DNA of 64,000 bases. Source: Candidatus Woesearchaeota archaeon (lineage in GTDB: Archaea > Nanobdellota > Nanobdellia > Woesearchaeales > DSVV01). This document shows positions 1 through 9,032 of the stretch, in pieces; position 1 is the stretch's first letter, and the number at the start of each line of letters is the position of its first letter. The stretch is from assembly GCA_016192995.1 (NCBI GenBank), contig JACPTB010000001.1:253110-317109 (forward strand). The letters are read 5' to 3'. Position numbers and translations under genes: made by a program. The notes beneath the pieces were generated by a model. It was given only the letters and a program-made list of their open reading frames with translations. It searched no databases and was not told the origin of the DNA.

Positions 1-1026
1 TTTGATGATCTACTCGACGCTGTTTTTAGACTTAATGAATTCGCCTCATTATCTGTTGATTCATACAAGCTGCTTCAAGATGAAATTAAGCAAAAAGTCA
101 GAGGTCATTCACTTATTGCCCGTAGCTATGTTTTAGGAAACATGTTGAGACCATTTTATGATAAAGGAAATTTTTCTTCGTTATTAGAGAAAATAGATTT
201 TCATGTTCGTTTATCTAGTTACCCTGAAGGAAGCACGTTTGTTGGACCTCAAATCCTTGTTGCTCCCTATGGTATTTTTGTTGGTGTTGATTATAAATTT
301 TATATTAAAGAAATCTGTGAAGAAATGTATCAAGACACTCTACCTCCTCATCGAGATTTGTTAGCTCGCTTTCCATCAAGGAGAATTAAGCGAGGAAATT
401 ATGATCTGATTAAAAATCATGGTATTGTCGTCTCTCGAGGTTTTGGGGGAGAGCTATTACCAAGTACAACGCAATTAATAGCTGCTCTTTATTTTTATCC
501 CCACAAACATTATACTGCTCCAACTGTTTCATCTGAAGGAAATACCGGTGATTGCGTTAAAAAAGCATGGGATGTAGTTCTTTCAGCTGAGCAGGATTTG
601 TTAAGAATTATCACTGCGTATGTTATGGCAGGCCAGGAATTCAATGATAAAAGCATTTTGAAACATTTACCTCTTCCGCAACCTGATAATTTAGATGATT
701 ATCTAAAAACATTGCTTCCAACTTTTTTAGCATCAGCTAAGTATGATATGGCTCATGGAAACTATGAGACTGATCCATCAATCATGCGTGCTAAAACATA
801 TGTTGGAGAAATGCGTGTTAAACTCAGGAGCTTGATTAAGGCTATTGATCATTGTAAAGAACGTTATTTACCCAAAGAGAAAGGTATGGTATTGTATGAT
901 TTTAGAACACTGAGGGAAGCAGGCATTCATTTTGAACCTGTACTCAATAAAGTACATGGTTATCTTGAACAACCAAGATTTGGACATATTGTTGATGACC
1001 TTCGCAAGCCAAATTTTATTTTTTAA
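1..1026 (+). CDS. Hypothetical protein, 5'-truncated by the window edge
   Basis: The frame is open from base 1, so the gene begins upstream; an internal ATG at 142 is probably not the start because the preceding 47 codons read as normal protein sequence. At least 341 residues, soluble, with no signal peptide or membrane segment. The C-terminal half resembles the next gene: both have an acidic/aromatic stretch with AYVM, then a KG-x-VLYD motif, and both end in FIF. The two are therefore tandem paralogues in the same direction, 58 bp apart. I recognise no domain and assign no function. Confidence 0.75.
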   Translation, partial: FDDLLDAVFRLNEFASLSVDSYKLLQDEIKQKVRGHSLIARSYVLGNMLRPFYDKGNFSSLLEKIDFHVRLSSYPEGSTFVGPQILVAPYGIFVGVDYKFYIKEICEEMYQDTLPPHRDLLARFPSRRIKRGNYDLIKNHGIVVSRGFGGELLPSTTQLIAALYFYPHKHYTAPTVSSEGNTGDCVKKAWDVVLSAEQDLLRIITAYVMAGQEFNDKSILKHLPLPQPDNLDDYLKTLLPTFLASAKYDMAHGNYETDPSIMRAKTYVGEMRVKLRSLIKAIDHCKERYLPKEKGMVLYDFRTLREAGIHFEPVLNKVHGYLEQPRFGHIVDDLRKPNFIF

Positions 1027-1052
1027 TCCACTAATTAGTAGTTAAATTAAAA

Positions 1053-1062
1053 ATATTTATAA
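1053..1062 (+). promoter_or_regulatory. Archaeal TATA box before the second paralogue
   Basis: The motif atatttataa is centred about 27 nt before the ATG at 1085. No Shine-Dalgarno sequence precedes that ATG, so a leaderless transcript is likely. The same arrangement recurs across the window. Confidence 0.5.
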
Positions 1063-1084
1063 ATCAACCTCAGTTTTTTAGAGT

Positions 1085-2317
1085 ATGCAGGTAGAAGAAT
1101 TACAATCAAGTTTAGATCATGATGTATTACGAATATTAGCGCGAGCTGCCTATAGAGTTGCAGTTCATGAAAGATTTTATGCTCAGCTTTATCCTTATGA
1201 AGAATGGTCAGAAGTACCTGATAGTGGTGCTTTAGATCATGTTCTTGCTCAATCGCCATTTCGAGATTTATCACCTTCAAGAGCATTAAGAAGAAAATTC
1301 TTGTCATCTGAATTAAATCCTTTTATTGATTATCCCCCCATCGAAGATAGGGTAAACGATATTCTTACTGTTTTGCATGGTTATTTAGATTTAGATCGTC
1401 ATTCATCTACCATGGCTCGAACTACTGAACGAAATATTATTTTGTTTGACGATTTTCTTAAGTATGCAACTTTGCTTGATGCTGAGTTCCCTGGAATGTT
1501 TCCTTTAGTTCGTGATCCATTCCCAACTTCTCACGGCATTTTTATTCCAGCTTTACCCTCAGTTTTTAATGCGTTTGTTAAGCGTTATGATTTGGTTTAC
1601 AAACCAAAATTTCTCCAACCTGCTCAGCCTATTGTACCCTTGCCTTTAGAACTTTATAAAGATAATCATGTAGGTGATGCTTCTTGTGGACTTTGTTACC
1701 TTGTACAAGATAAAGGTGATGATGATAAAGATGGTTTAGAATCAGGTCAATCTACTGGAGTGTCAGATCATCAGGAAGGTTCAACTGCTTTTTTTAAACG
1801 TGTTCAACGTGGTGTAGGTTTAACTTTTCAGCGTATGCCTAAGATACCTATCCCTCGTGGTTATCGCACTGATCTTTCTTATCATGATAAAGTATTATGG
1901 CGTTGTGTATTACAAGCAGAAAGAAAATTATATCAAAATCTTGTCGCGTATGTTATGGTTGATGGTAAATACTCTGTTAAGAAACTAATGCGCGATAATA
2001 ATATTCCTTTGCAAGACAATAGTCATCAACAATCCTTACAGCAATATTTCACCGCATTAGTTACTAATGGCACTCTAGATCAACAACTTATTCGTTACAT
2101 CGGAGATCTTTCTGAAGCAATAGTCAGCTTATGCAATCAAATAACATCGTCTAGAGCAAGACCAAAAGTTAAAGGTATTGTTTTATATGATGATCAATCA
2201 TTTATGCGTCAAGCAAGATCTTATGAACATCGTCTTGCAAACGTTTCTTTAGCTTTGCGTAATCGAGTTTTAAGAGAAGTAAAAGATGCTCTTTATTCAC
2301 AAGAATTTATTTTTTGA
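1085..2317 (+). CDS. Hypothetical protein, paralogue of the upstream gene
   Basis: 410 residues, soluble, unknown function. The C-terminal region (from about residue 260) parallels the upstream gene: AERKLYQNLVAYVM, later KVKGIVLYDD, and a terminal FIF. A low-complexity acidic linker (DKGDDDKDG, near residue 215) separates an N-terminal part from the shared C-terminal part. It has its own TATA box, so it may be transcribed independently of its neighbour. It converges on the NDH-2 gene with a 15 bp gap. Duplication in tandem is seen; function is not inferable from sequence alone. Confidence 0.75.
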   Translation: MQVEELQSSLDHDVLRILARAAYRVAVHERFYAQLYPYEEWSEVPDSGALDHVLAQSPFRDLSPSRALRRKFLSSELNPFIDYPPIEDRVNDILTVLHGYLDLDRHSSTMARTTERNIILFDDFLKYATLLDAEFPGMFPLVRDPFPTSHGIFIPALPSVFNAFVKRYDLVYKPKFLQPAQPIVPLPLELYKDNHVGDASCGLCYLVQDKGDDDKDGLESGQSTGVSDHQEGSTAFFKRVQRGVGLTFQRMPKIPIPRGYRTDLSYHDKVLWRCVLQAERKLYQNLVAYVMVDGKYSVKKLMRDNNIPLQDNSHQQSLQQYFTALVTNGTLDQQLIRYIGDLSEAIVSLCNQITSSRARPKVKGIVLYDDQSFMRQARSYEHRLANVSLALRNRVLREVKDALYSQEFIF

Positions 2318-2332
2318 TTAAATTTTTTTAAT

Positions 2333-3553
2333 CTAAATCTTTGTACTGTCTCTTTTAAAAAATAAATTCAATGTCCATTCATAGGCAATTCTTATTTTAT
2401 TGTCTAAACCAAGCACTTTGCTTAAATAAATTGTTCTCCACAGCCACCAAGCAAAAAAACCTTTAAAGCGAAAACCATTAATCTCAGCAACAGCAAATTT
2501 CTGGCCAACAGACACTAATAATCCTGAAGGTTTAAATATAAATGGCAGTAATGGTGCATTATTCATGTCTGCAATGATATTATGCGCACATATTTTTGCT
2601 TGACTTACGGCAGCTTGGGCAAGCCATGGTACTTTATTACCATTGGCATCAACGCATACAGCACAATCGCCTATGGCAAATTCTTTTGTTCTTCCTTGCA
2701 GACGCAAATATGCGTCTATTACTATGCTTTCACGCTCTCGAGCAACATCAGGTTTTATAGCAATCTTATTCGATCTAACTCCGGATGTCCAAATCATCAT
2801 ACCAGCTTTAATTTTTTTCTTATGGTTAATTTCAAATCCATCATTATGGACGCGAGTAACTTCAGCATTTGTTAAAACAGTTATTTCTTTTCTTCTAAGT
2901 TCTTTCATAGTCTTTTCAATACACTTGTCATGTAACATAGGTAGAATTTTTGGTCCACGTTGTATAAGATACACCATTATTTTTCTATCTTTAATGTTAT
3001 GGCAGTCTTCTTTAATTTGTTGCGCAAATTCAATAATTTCTCCGGCTAATTCTACGCCTGTTGGTCCAGCTCCAAGAACAGCAAAAGTTAAATAATGGTC
3101 TTTGCTTTGTTCACGTTCAGCAGTTTCAAGTTGTTCGATAATTTTATTTCGTATGTCAAATGCTTGATGAAGATCTTTGAGGGTATAACAATATTCTTCA
3201 GCTCCAGGAATATTGAAGAAGTTCGTGCCAGCGCCAGCAGCAACAACAAGATAATCATAAGATACTGGTGTTCCCAGCTTTCTTTTAACTATCTTTTTAT
3301 TGATATCAATTTCAGCTGCTTCATCTTCAAGAAATTCGAAGTTTTTGTTTTTTATAATTTTTCTAATTGGTTCTGCAATATGCTGCAATGATATTCCGCC
3401 GGTAGCAATTTCATGAAGCATCGGCGTAAAGAGAAAATAATTGGTTTTGTTGATTAAGGTGATTGAATCTTTGTCCTGATCAAGATGTTTCAAAAGCTCT
3501 TTAGCAGTATATATTCCTCCAAAACCTCCTCCAATGATAACTATGTGAGTCAT
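2333..3553 (-). CDS. ndh: Type II NADH dehydrogenase (NDH-2)
   Basis: A flavoprotein that oxidises NADH and passes electrons to quinone or another membrane acceptor without pumping ions. The N-terminus carries the FAD dinucleotide fold (IVIIGGGFGG), and a second Rossmann motif (VLGAGPTGVELAGE, near residue 165) binds NADH. The FAD-binding GD motif (FAIGDCAV) is present near residue 300. The C-terminus holds aromatic and hydrophobic stretches (WWLWRTIYLSKVLGL) typical of the membrane-anchoring tail. I start it at MTHIV, where the fold begins; an in-frame start seven codons earlier (3574) is possible. No complex I genes are in the window. Confidence 0.85.
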   Translation of the reverse strand: MTHIVIIGGGFGGIYTAKELLKHLDQDKDSITLINKTNYFLFTPMLHEIATGGISLQHIAEPIRKIIKNKNFEFLEDEAAEIDINKKIVKRKLGTPVSYDYLVVAAGAGTNFFNIPGAEEYCYTLKDLHQAFDIRNKIIEQLETAEREQSKDHYLTFAVLGAGPTGVELAGEIIEFAQQIKEDCHNIKDRKIMVYLIQRGPKILPMLHDKCIEKTMKELRRKEITVLTNAEVTRVHNDGFEINHKKKIKAGMMIWTSGVRSNKIAIKPDVARERESIVIDAYLRLQGRTKEFAIGDCAVCVDANGNKVPWLAQAAVSQAKICAHNIIADMNNAPLLPFIFKPSGLLVSVGQKFAVAEINGFRFKGFFAWWLWRTIYLSKVLGLDNKIRIAYEWTLNLFFKRDSTKI

Positions 3554-3667
3554 AATAGCTCTTAAAGTAATCATGGCTTTTTATAGTTAATGATTATAAC
3601 TCCAGACTTATTACGTACAATCTACCGTAAGATTCTTATATTAAATCATCTTGTTATTATCAACTAA

Positions 3668-4357
3668 ATGAAACTAACAATAATATTGCAGGAAATTGGA
3701 ACACCAGGCAATCTTGGCGCTATTGCGCGTATCATGGCTAATTTTGATATTTCTGATTTAATTTTGGTTAAACCAAAATTAGCTAAAGAAGATATTGAAG
3801 AAATCAAGCGCGCAAAACATGCTCAGCATATTTTGAAGAAAGCGAAGATTCTCAAGAAACTTCCTTTCAAGGATTTTGATTATCTTATTGGAACAACAGC
3901 TCGATTAAGCAATGATTATAATTTACCAAGAAGTCCTTTAACCGTTAAGCAGTTAGCTGCAAAATTACATCCCCTTAAGCATACAAACATTGGCTTATGG
4001 ATCGGCAGGGAAGGCGATGGTTTAACCAATAATGAAATCAAACAATGTGATTTCGTTGTTTCTATACCTGCAAGCAAAAAATATCCCTCATTAAATATCA
4101 GCCATGCTGTCGGCATTATACTCTATGAATTATTTCAATCGCATTCAGATAAATCTACCGATCGATTTACACCAGCAACTATTACTGAAAAACAAGTTTG
4201 TTATCGTTATATTAAAAAGATTATTGAAACCATTGATTTTTCAACACCCGAGAAAAAACAAACACAATTAATATTATGGAAAAAGATATTAGGCAAATCA
4301 TTTTTAACAAGGAGGGAAGCTTTTGCGTTAATTGGTTTTTTTAAGAAGCTTTTGTGA
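3668..4357 (+). CDS. TrmJ/SpoU-family RNA 2'-O-methyltransferase
   Basis: A SAM-dependent methyltransferase of the knotted SPOUT class, expected to methylate ribose 2'-OH in tRNA. Motif 1 is seen near the start (GTPGNLGAIARIMANF), motif 2 as LWIGREGDGLTNNEI, and motif 3 as YPSLNISHAVGIILYELF, which form the trefoil knot and SAM pocket. The C-terminal helical extension (residues 175-229) fits TrmJ-like enzymes that modify position 32 of tRNA. At 229 residues it is close to archaeal TrmJ length. The exact target is inferred. Confidence 0.8.
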   Translation: MKLTIILQEIGTPGNLGAIARIMANFDISDLILVKPKLAKEDIEEIKRAKHAQHILKKAKILKKLPFKDFDYLIGTTARLSNDYNLPRSPLTVKQLAAKLHPLKHTNIGLWIGREGDGLTNNEIKQCDFVVSIPASKKYPSLNISHAVGIILYELFQSHSDKSTDRFTPATITEKQVCYRYIKKIIETIDFSTPEKKQTQLILWKKILGKSFLTRREAFALIGFFKKLL

Positions 4358-4395
4358 TTTAATATATTGAAATTAAGCATCAAAAAAGATAGTGC

Positions 4396-4728
4396 TTATT
4401 CACTTTTATTCTGACGATTCTTATCAAGCCATTCTTTAATCCGTTGGTCTTGTTTTGGCTGAGCGCTTTTCCCAAGAGAATAATAACTTTTTTCTGCAGT
4501 TGATCCCCACGAATAATTGCCGTGTTCAACTTTGACTTTTTCAAGCTTAAACTCTTCTAAAGAAACGCCTTTTCTCAAGTGATAATAAACAACTCTATTA
4601 GTGCATTTAGGGAACAAGCTGTTGTAAATTTTATGAAGCTCATAACCATAGCCTTTACCAAGAAAAAAGAGAATTTCTATTAAATTCTGTCGTATTGGAG
4701 AAAAGATAGGTCTGCCGCGTTTAGCCAT
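4396..4728 (-). CDS. Small winged-helix DNA-binding protein
   Basis: 110 residues. The start MAKRGRPIFSPIRQNLIEIL is followed by helices and a YELHKIYN / VVYYHLRKG segment that looks like a PadR-like winged helix-turn-helix with its recognition helix and wing. A charged C-terminal tail follows. It is probably a transcriptional regulator, possibly autoregulatory; ligand and targets unknown. It converges on the TrmJ-like gene. A TATA-like stretch lies upstream near 4745-4760. The HTH call is by pattern only. Confidence 0.6.
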   Translation of the reverse strand: MAKRGRPIFSPIRQNLIEILFFLGKGYGYELHKIYNSLFPKCTNRVVYYHLRKGVSLEEFKLEKVKVEHGNYSWGSTAEKSYYSLGKSAQPKQDQRIKEWLDKNRQNKSE

Positions 4729-4772
4729 ATTGTGTTTTGATTTTTGTAAATATATAAATATTGTTGTTAAAA

Positions 4773-4927
4773 GTACGTAATAAGTCTGGAGTTTTAGCGC
4801 CTACTTTTGTGAAGCTCTTCTTAAATTCACTTTGGGGATTTTTCGAGGTTCCAGAGAGAAAAATCCAATTTTAAATTCATTTAGAAGCTGAACTGGCGCT
4901 AAAACTGAAAAATGACTTATTACGTAC
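4773..4927. repeat. Modular hairpin element (MHE), type A
   Basis: 155 bp nested palindrome. The terminal inverted repeats are gtacgtaataagtc / gacttattacgtac. Inside lie a second palindromic pair (ttttagcgcc / ggcgctaaaac) and a core containing ttcgaggttccagagag. No clear target duplication is visible. It abuts the next element. Confidence 0.85.
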
Positions 4928-4935
4928 TTTTTTTG

Positions 4936-5098
4936 CGGCTTCGGTGAAAATCTCGGCATAGCCTCGGTTTTGGTGCCGTGATTATCCCGCTTATTTATAA
5001 GAAGGAAAAAATTCCTATTGGAATTTCCTTTTTTCTCGCTCATTAATTTGAAAGATAATCACAAGCATGGCACCAAAAACTACATTTTCACCGAAGCC
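4936..5098. repeat. Modular hairpin element, type C
   Basis: About 163 bp. The ends are ggcttcggtgaaaatc and ttttcaccgaagcc; the middle pair is ttggtgccgtgattatc / gataatcac..ggcacc, and the core contains tcctattggaatttcc. Reading frames that enter the next gene from here are artefacts. Nearly identical to the element at 34160-34322. Confidence 0.85.
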
Positions 5099-5131
5099 CG
5101 TTTTTACACAACCTTTAAAAACCTTGAAATT

Positions 5132-5653
5132 ATGAAACCACCTATGTATGATCCTAAGAAAGATGAAGATGTTAATTTTGATATGAGTTCACTCTTGAAA
5201 TTTGGCTGGAAAAAATTTCAAGGCCCTGTTATTATCTTTATCGCTGCTGTTTTTATTTTAATATATGGATTATCGTTATTATGGGGTGGAAATGATGATA
5301 ATTCTAATAAAGAACAACTTGTTAATGAAGCTCAAAAAGGTAATTCTCCTCAAAAAACTGCGCAATTTCCTGATCAAGGAAAGAAATCAACTACTACTAC
5401 TTCTTCTTCTGAACCTGCCTCAGCGCCTTCCTGCCAACCTGGTTGTTTAGATACCGATAACGGCATTAATACTAACTCAGTAGGGCATACTTATTTTGGA
5501 ACTAATACTACTTGTATTACTAAATATGATCGATGTATTAATTATACCCAATTAGAAGAATTTTATTGCGAACAAGGTATGATGCAGTCTAAAATAGTTA
5601 CTTGCAAAAATGGATGTACTCTGGGCGAATGTATGCCGATGACTTATAACTAG
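5132..5653 (+). CDS. Membrane-anchored Cys-rich (DTDG-module) protein
   Basis: 173 residues from the ATG at 5132; earlier in-frame codons come from the type C element and are not coding. A cytoplasmic N-terminus is followed by one membrane helix (GPVIIFIAAVFILIYGLSLL, about residues 31-50), a Thr/Ser linker (TTTTSSSEPASAPS), and an extracellular module with eight cysteines that starts CQPGCLDTDNGINTN and closes CKNGCTLGEC. The same module recurs in the proteins at 6668, 14498, 22175 and 23907. The cysteines probably form disulfides outside the cell. Exact role unknown. The next gene starts four bases after its stop, so co-transcription is likely. Confidence 0.75.
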   Translation: MKPPMYDPKKDEDVNFDMSSLLKFGWKKFQGPVIIFIAAVFILIYGLSLLWGGNDDNSNKEQLVNEAQKGNSPQKTAQFPDQGKKSTTTTSSSEPASAPSCQPGCLDTDNGINTNSVGHTYFGTNTTCITKYDRCINYTQLEEFYCEQGMMQSKIVTCKNGCTLGECMPMTYN

Positions 5654-5657
5654 GCTT

Positions 5658-6620
5658 ATGAAGATCCTTTTTGAACTTTCCCAAGAAAATATTGATCTTG
5701 CTGCCTATGAAGTAATCTCATTGCTTCATATTAAGCAGAGCGCTTATACTCTGCATAATAATTTTCTCATTATTTCTCCTTCATTTAAACAGGAAAAAAA
5801 TCTAACCTTTATCTCGAGATTAGCGTACACTCACGATGCCTATCAAATTCTTTTTTCAGGATCGAAAAAAACACTATATATGAAAGCAAAAACCTTTTCA
5901 TGGCAAAAATACTATAAACGCAATTTTGCTGTTCGTTGTCATGGATTTAATGATGAACAGATCCTTGCAGGTTTTGTGTATACTCGTTTACAACATCCAC
6001 AAGTTTGCCTGCATAATCCTGAAACTGAATTTCACTTTTTCAACATCGGCAAACAGTATATAGCAGCTAAGAAAATATGGTGCAATAAAAAAGAATTTTT
6101 GCAGAGAAAAGCCCATATGAAGCCAGTATTGCATCCAACATCATTGCATCCAAAACTAGCGCGAGCTGCAATAAATATGGTTATTAACCAAGGGACTCTC
6201 TTAGATCCATTTTGCGGAAGTGGCGGCATATTGGTTGAAGCAGGCTTTTTGGGGTTGAAGGTTATGGGTGTTGATTTATCTCAAGCTATGTTGGATGCTG
6301 CTAGAAAAAATGTGAATCATTATCACTTATATAATGTTAAACTGATCAAAGGTGATGCAGCAACTCTTAACATCGAAGCTGATGCTATTGTTACTGATCT
6401 CCCTTACGGAAAGAATAGTGGTAAAATTCAGGATATCAACAAGCTTTACCTTAGCTTTCTCAAAAATGCTGAACAAATCACTGAAAACGCTGTTGTTATG
6501 TTCCCTGATTTTGTTGATTATAAGAGGATTATAAAGACAACCAACTGGAGAATTATCAAGGAATTTACTTATTATCTTCATAAATCATTAAGTAAAAATA
6601 TAATTGTATTGAAAAGATAA
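5658..6620 (+). CDS. THUMP-domain tRNA guanine-N2 methyltransferase (TrmG10 type)
   Basis: 320 residues. The N-terminal half fits the ferredoxin-like/THUMP RNA-binding region; the C-terminal half is a Rossmann SAM-methyltransferase with LLDPFCGSGGILVEAG (SAM loop) and the catalytic motif TDLPYG, typical of N2-guanine methyltransferases of the Trm11/TrmG10 group that modify G10 of tRNA. The HPTSLHPKLARAAINM segment just before the SAM loop is also characteristic. It follows the Cys-rich membrane gene by four bases. Assignment to G10 rather than another guanine is by family resemblance. Confidence 0.85.
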   Translation: MKILFELSQENIDLAAYEVISLLHIKQSAYTLHNNFLIISPSFKQEKNLTFISRLAYTHDAYQILFSGSKKTLYMKAKTFSWQKYYKRNFAVRCHGFNDEQILAGFVYTRLQHPQVCLHNPETEFHFFNIGKQYIAAKKIWCNKKEFLQRKAHMKPVLHPTSLHPKLARAAINMVINQGTLLDPFCGSGGILVEAGFLGLKVMGVDLSQAMLDAARKNVNHYHLYNVKLIKGDAATLNIEADAIVTDLPYGKNSGKIQDINKLYLSFLKNAEQITENAVVMFPDFVDYKRIIKTTNWRIIKEFTYYLHKSLSKNIIVLKR

Positions 6621-6667
6621 CATTTATAAGCAAAAAGCACTTAAAAAAGGGAAAAAGAGGGATTTCA

Positions 6668-7297
6668 TTGCACAGTATAACTAAAGAACATATGGTATTT
6701 TCTCTATTTGTTGTTCTTCTTATAGCTATTTTTGGCACTTCCTTTCTTGTTTCTGATTTTGATCCTTCAGGTAATAACATTGTAGGCAATACTATTGGTA
6801 CAGCTCGTCCTACGGTATTAAGCGATGAGCTTTGTTTTGATACTGATGGAGGTATTAATACACGCATTACCGGTATTGTAAGTTTTAAAGATAACAATTT
6901 TTTTACCGTAAATAAAGAAGATGTTTGCAGTTATAATCCTGTCACTAAAAAATATGAATTGAAAGAATACTATTGTTCTTATAACCATGATTGGGTTAAA
7001 ACAATTCCCTGCGAATATGGATGCTATGATGGAAGATGTCTTGATTCAAATACCTGCATAAGGTCGAATCCAACAGATCATGGAACATATTTAAAACGTG
7101 AGGGTTATGTTTTTAATGATTATGTTGTCTATGATGATGGCAGAAAAGAAAAACTTGTTTCTTTTTGTGATGAAGATAGTTATGTTGTTCACCCACGATG
7201 CAGTCAGCAGACAGGAACTATTTTTTATAATCGGCAGCATTGTTCTTTAAATTGTATGAAGGCAAAGACTGGCGAAGGGCATTGCGGAGATAGATAA
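6668..7297 (+). CDS. Membrane-anchored Cys-rich (DTDG-module) protein
   Basis: 209 residues with a TTG start at 6668, chosen because a purine-rich gaggg lies about six bases upstream; the in-frame ATG at 6692 is the alternative. One N-terminal membrane helix (MVFSLFVVLLIAIFGTSFLV) is followed by an extracellular module beginning LCFDTDGGINTRITG and closing CEYGCYDGRCLD, then a second Cys-rich segment (residues 130-209). It resembles the gene at 5132 and the large proteins at 14498-24677. Probably a surface protein stabilised by disulfides. It converges on the sigma-factor gene with a 25 bp gap. Confidence 0.75.
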   Translation: MHSITKEHMVFSLFVVLLIAIFGTSFLVSDFDPSGNNIVGNTIGTARPTVLSDELCFDTDGGINTRITGIVSFKDNNFFTVNKEDVCSYNPVTKKYELKEYYCSYNHDWVKTIPCEYGCYDGRCLDSNTCIRSNPTDHGTYLKREGYVFNDYVVYDDGRKEKLVSFCDEDSYVVHPRCSQQTGTIFYNRQHCSLNCMKAKTGEGHCGDR

Positions 7298-7322
7298 ACA
7301 ATATATTGTTTACTACGGTCTT

Positions 7323-8936
7323 TTATTCATCTAAATATTCTTTAAGTTCATCTTTACCTCTACGAGTTCTTAATTTGTTTAATGCAGCTTTTTCAATTTG
7401 CCTGATTCTTTCTCTTGTTAAATCTAATTTACCTCCAATCTCTTCTAAAGTATGTCCATCTTTAGCTTTATCTTCATGTTGATACTCCCTGCCAACTCCA
7501 TAACGTAATCTAAGAATTTTTTCTTCTCTTTGATTCAAGGTTCTTAAAACTACGTCTATTACTCTTCCTAAATCAGCTTGTTTCTGTAATTCAATAGGAT
7601 CTACTGCTGTTTCATCTTCCATTAAATCACCCAGTTCACTATCATCGTCTCTTCCGATAGGTGTTTCAAGTGAAATTGTGTCTCTTCCTTGTTGTAATAG
7701 AGTGTCTAACCTCTCAACCGGTAGTTCGAGCTTTTCTGCTAATTCTGCTCTTGTAGGTTCTCTTCTAAGCTCTTGCTCTAATCTACTTTTTACTCTATGT
7801 ATTTTATTCAATATTTCATTTTTATGTACGCCTACGCGTATAGTTCGTCCAGTATCTGCGAGTGCTCGTGTTATTGCCTGTCGTATCCACCATGTTGCGT
7901 ACGTTGAAAATTTATATCCACGTTGATATTCAAATTTGTCTGCTGCTTTCATTAAACCTATGTTTCCTTCTTGGATTAAATCAAGAAACTGAAGCCCTCT
8001 ATTAGTATATTTTTTTGCAATACTCACTACTAATCGCAAATTTGCTCCGACAAGATTATCATATAATCTTCGATATGATCGAGCAGCGCGTGCATAAGCT
8101 GCTCTGTTTTGTTCCATATCTTCAATTATATAATCTAACAGAGGAATTCTAAAGGTTGAACCTTTTCTTTTATCGAGACCATATCTTTCACGTACTTCTC
8201 TTGTTAAAGCTTCTTTATCTTCTCTAATTCCCTTAAGATCTCTGTACGTATCTGTTACAAGTTGAGCTAGTCCTTTTTCATACTTGGTTTTTAATTGCCA
8301 TTTTTTAGCTTCAGCAAGTATCTCTTCAGTATAATGTACAATTTCTTCACTATATTTTTTTCTTGTTTTAAGATTTTTAGTTCCTACTAATTTTCTTCTT
8401 CTGCTTTTTAGATTTCTTGCATATTCTACAATTTTCCTATAAGAAGCTTCAAAATCAGCGTTAAGTTCAAGCATTATTTGTTTTTTCTTTGCATCTTCAG
8501 TTCCAGCTTCATCTTCAGAAGTCTCATTCTCAGAATCATAACCTAATCTAAAATACGTGTCAACAAAATCTTTATCTGCATGAGGTGAATCATGAGAACT
8601 TAAATACGATTCAACCCGTTCATCAACAGTATTATGTAATCTGCTAACAATTCCTCCAAAATAAAGTACAACTACATCAGCATTCCTGTACATTGCTTTA
8701 TAAGACTTGGTTCTCTCTTCACTCATTGCAGCTCCAAGTGCCTGCTCTCCTTTCCTGGTCAAGAGCGTTCTTTTTCCCATTCTCTTTAGATACACCTCTA
8801 ATGGATCATGACCATTTGAATATTGTTGATCAGTAACATCATGAGAATATCCCTTATGATTAGCTTCTTCATCTGAAATTAAAGAAAGTATATCGCCAAT
8901 AGTAATGCCTTTAGTTGTTTCTTCATCATTGTTCAT
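7323..8936 (-). CDS. rpoD: RNA polymerase primary-type sigma-70 factor
   Basis: 537 residues and apparently intact. Region 1.2 is at about 44-75 ([11 protein letters not shown]), then a charged non-conserved insert (about 80-285). Region 2 (about 290-365) has [31 protein letters not shown] and [19 protein letters not shown], which in bacteria bind core polymerase and read and melt the -10 element. Region 3 follows, and region 4 (about 455-525) ends with the -35-reading HTH ([21 protein letters not shown]). There is no region 1.1. It has a strong SD (gaggag, five bases before ATG) and a TATA-like motif at about 8979-8990. It is divergent from an archaeal L11 gene, so this is a bacterial-type factor in an archaeal context. 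The family assignment is secure; its partner polymerase here is unknown. Confidence 0.95.
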   Translation of the reverse strand: MNNDEETTKGITIGDILSLISDEEANHKGYSHDVTDQQYSNGHDPLEVYLKRMGKRTLLTRKGEQALGAAMSEERTKSYKAMYRNADVVVLYFGGIVSRLHNTVDERVESYLSSHDSPHADKDFVDTYFRLGYDSENETSEDEAGTEDAKKKQIMLELNADFEASYRKIVEYARNLKSRRRKLVGTKNLKTRKKYSEEIVHYTEEILAEAKKWQLKTKYEKGLAQLVTDTYRDLKGIREDKEALTREVRERYGLDKRKGSTFRIPLLDYIIEDMEQNRAAYARAARSYRRLYDNLVGANLRLVVSIAKKYTNRGLQFLDLIQEGNIGLMKAADKFEYQRGYKFSTYATWWIRQAITRALADTGRTIRVGVHKNEILNKIHRVKSRLEQELRREPTRAELAEKLELPVERLDTLLQQGRDTISLETPIGRDDDSELGDLMEDETAVDPIELQKQADLGRVIDVVLRTLNQREEKILRLRYGVGREYQHEDKAKDGHTLEEIGGKLDLTRERIRQIEKAALNKLRTRRGKDELKEYLDE

Positions 8937-9032
8937 ACTATCTCCTCATTAAACACATTTCATGGTTTCTCTTCAATACATATAAAATTTATCCAAAACC
9001 TTTATAAACACTCAACAAATTCATGAATATTA
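8937..9032. promoter_or_regulatory. Divergent promoter region, sigma-70 and L11
   Basis: 96 bp shared region. For L11 there is a TATA box at 9001-9009 (tttataaac), about 29 nt before the ATG, implying a leaderless message. For the sigma gene, a TATA-like motif reading ttttatatgta on the minus strand is at about 8979-8990, with an SD (gaggaga) at 8941-8947. The two genes therefore use different initiation styles. No clear -35/-10 pair is visible. Confidence 0.5.

Noticed and set aside
4801-5043. Open frames running through the hairpin elements (also 56710-56516, 5018-5131 and 34227-34379)
   Set aside because: They are the repeats read as protein; similar frames occur in every copy, and the true gene starts lie just beyond them with a normal start context.
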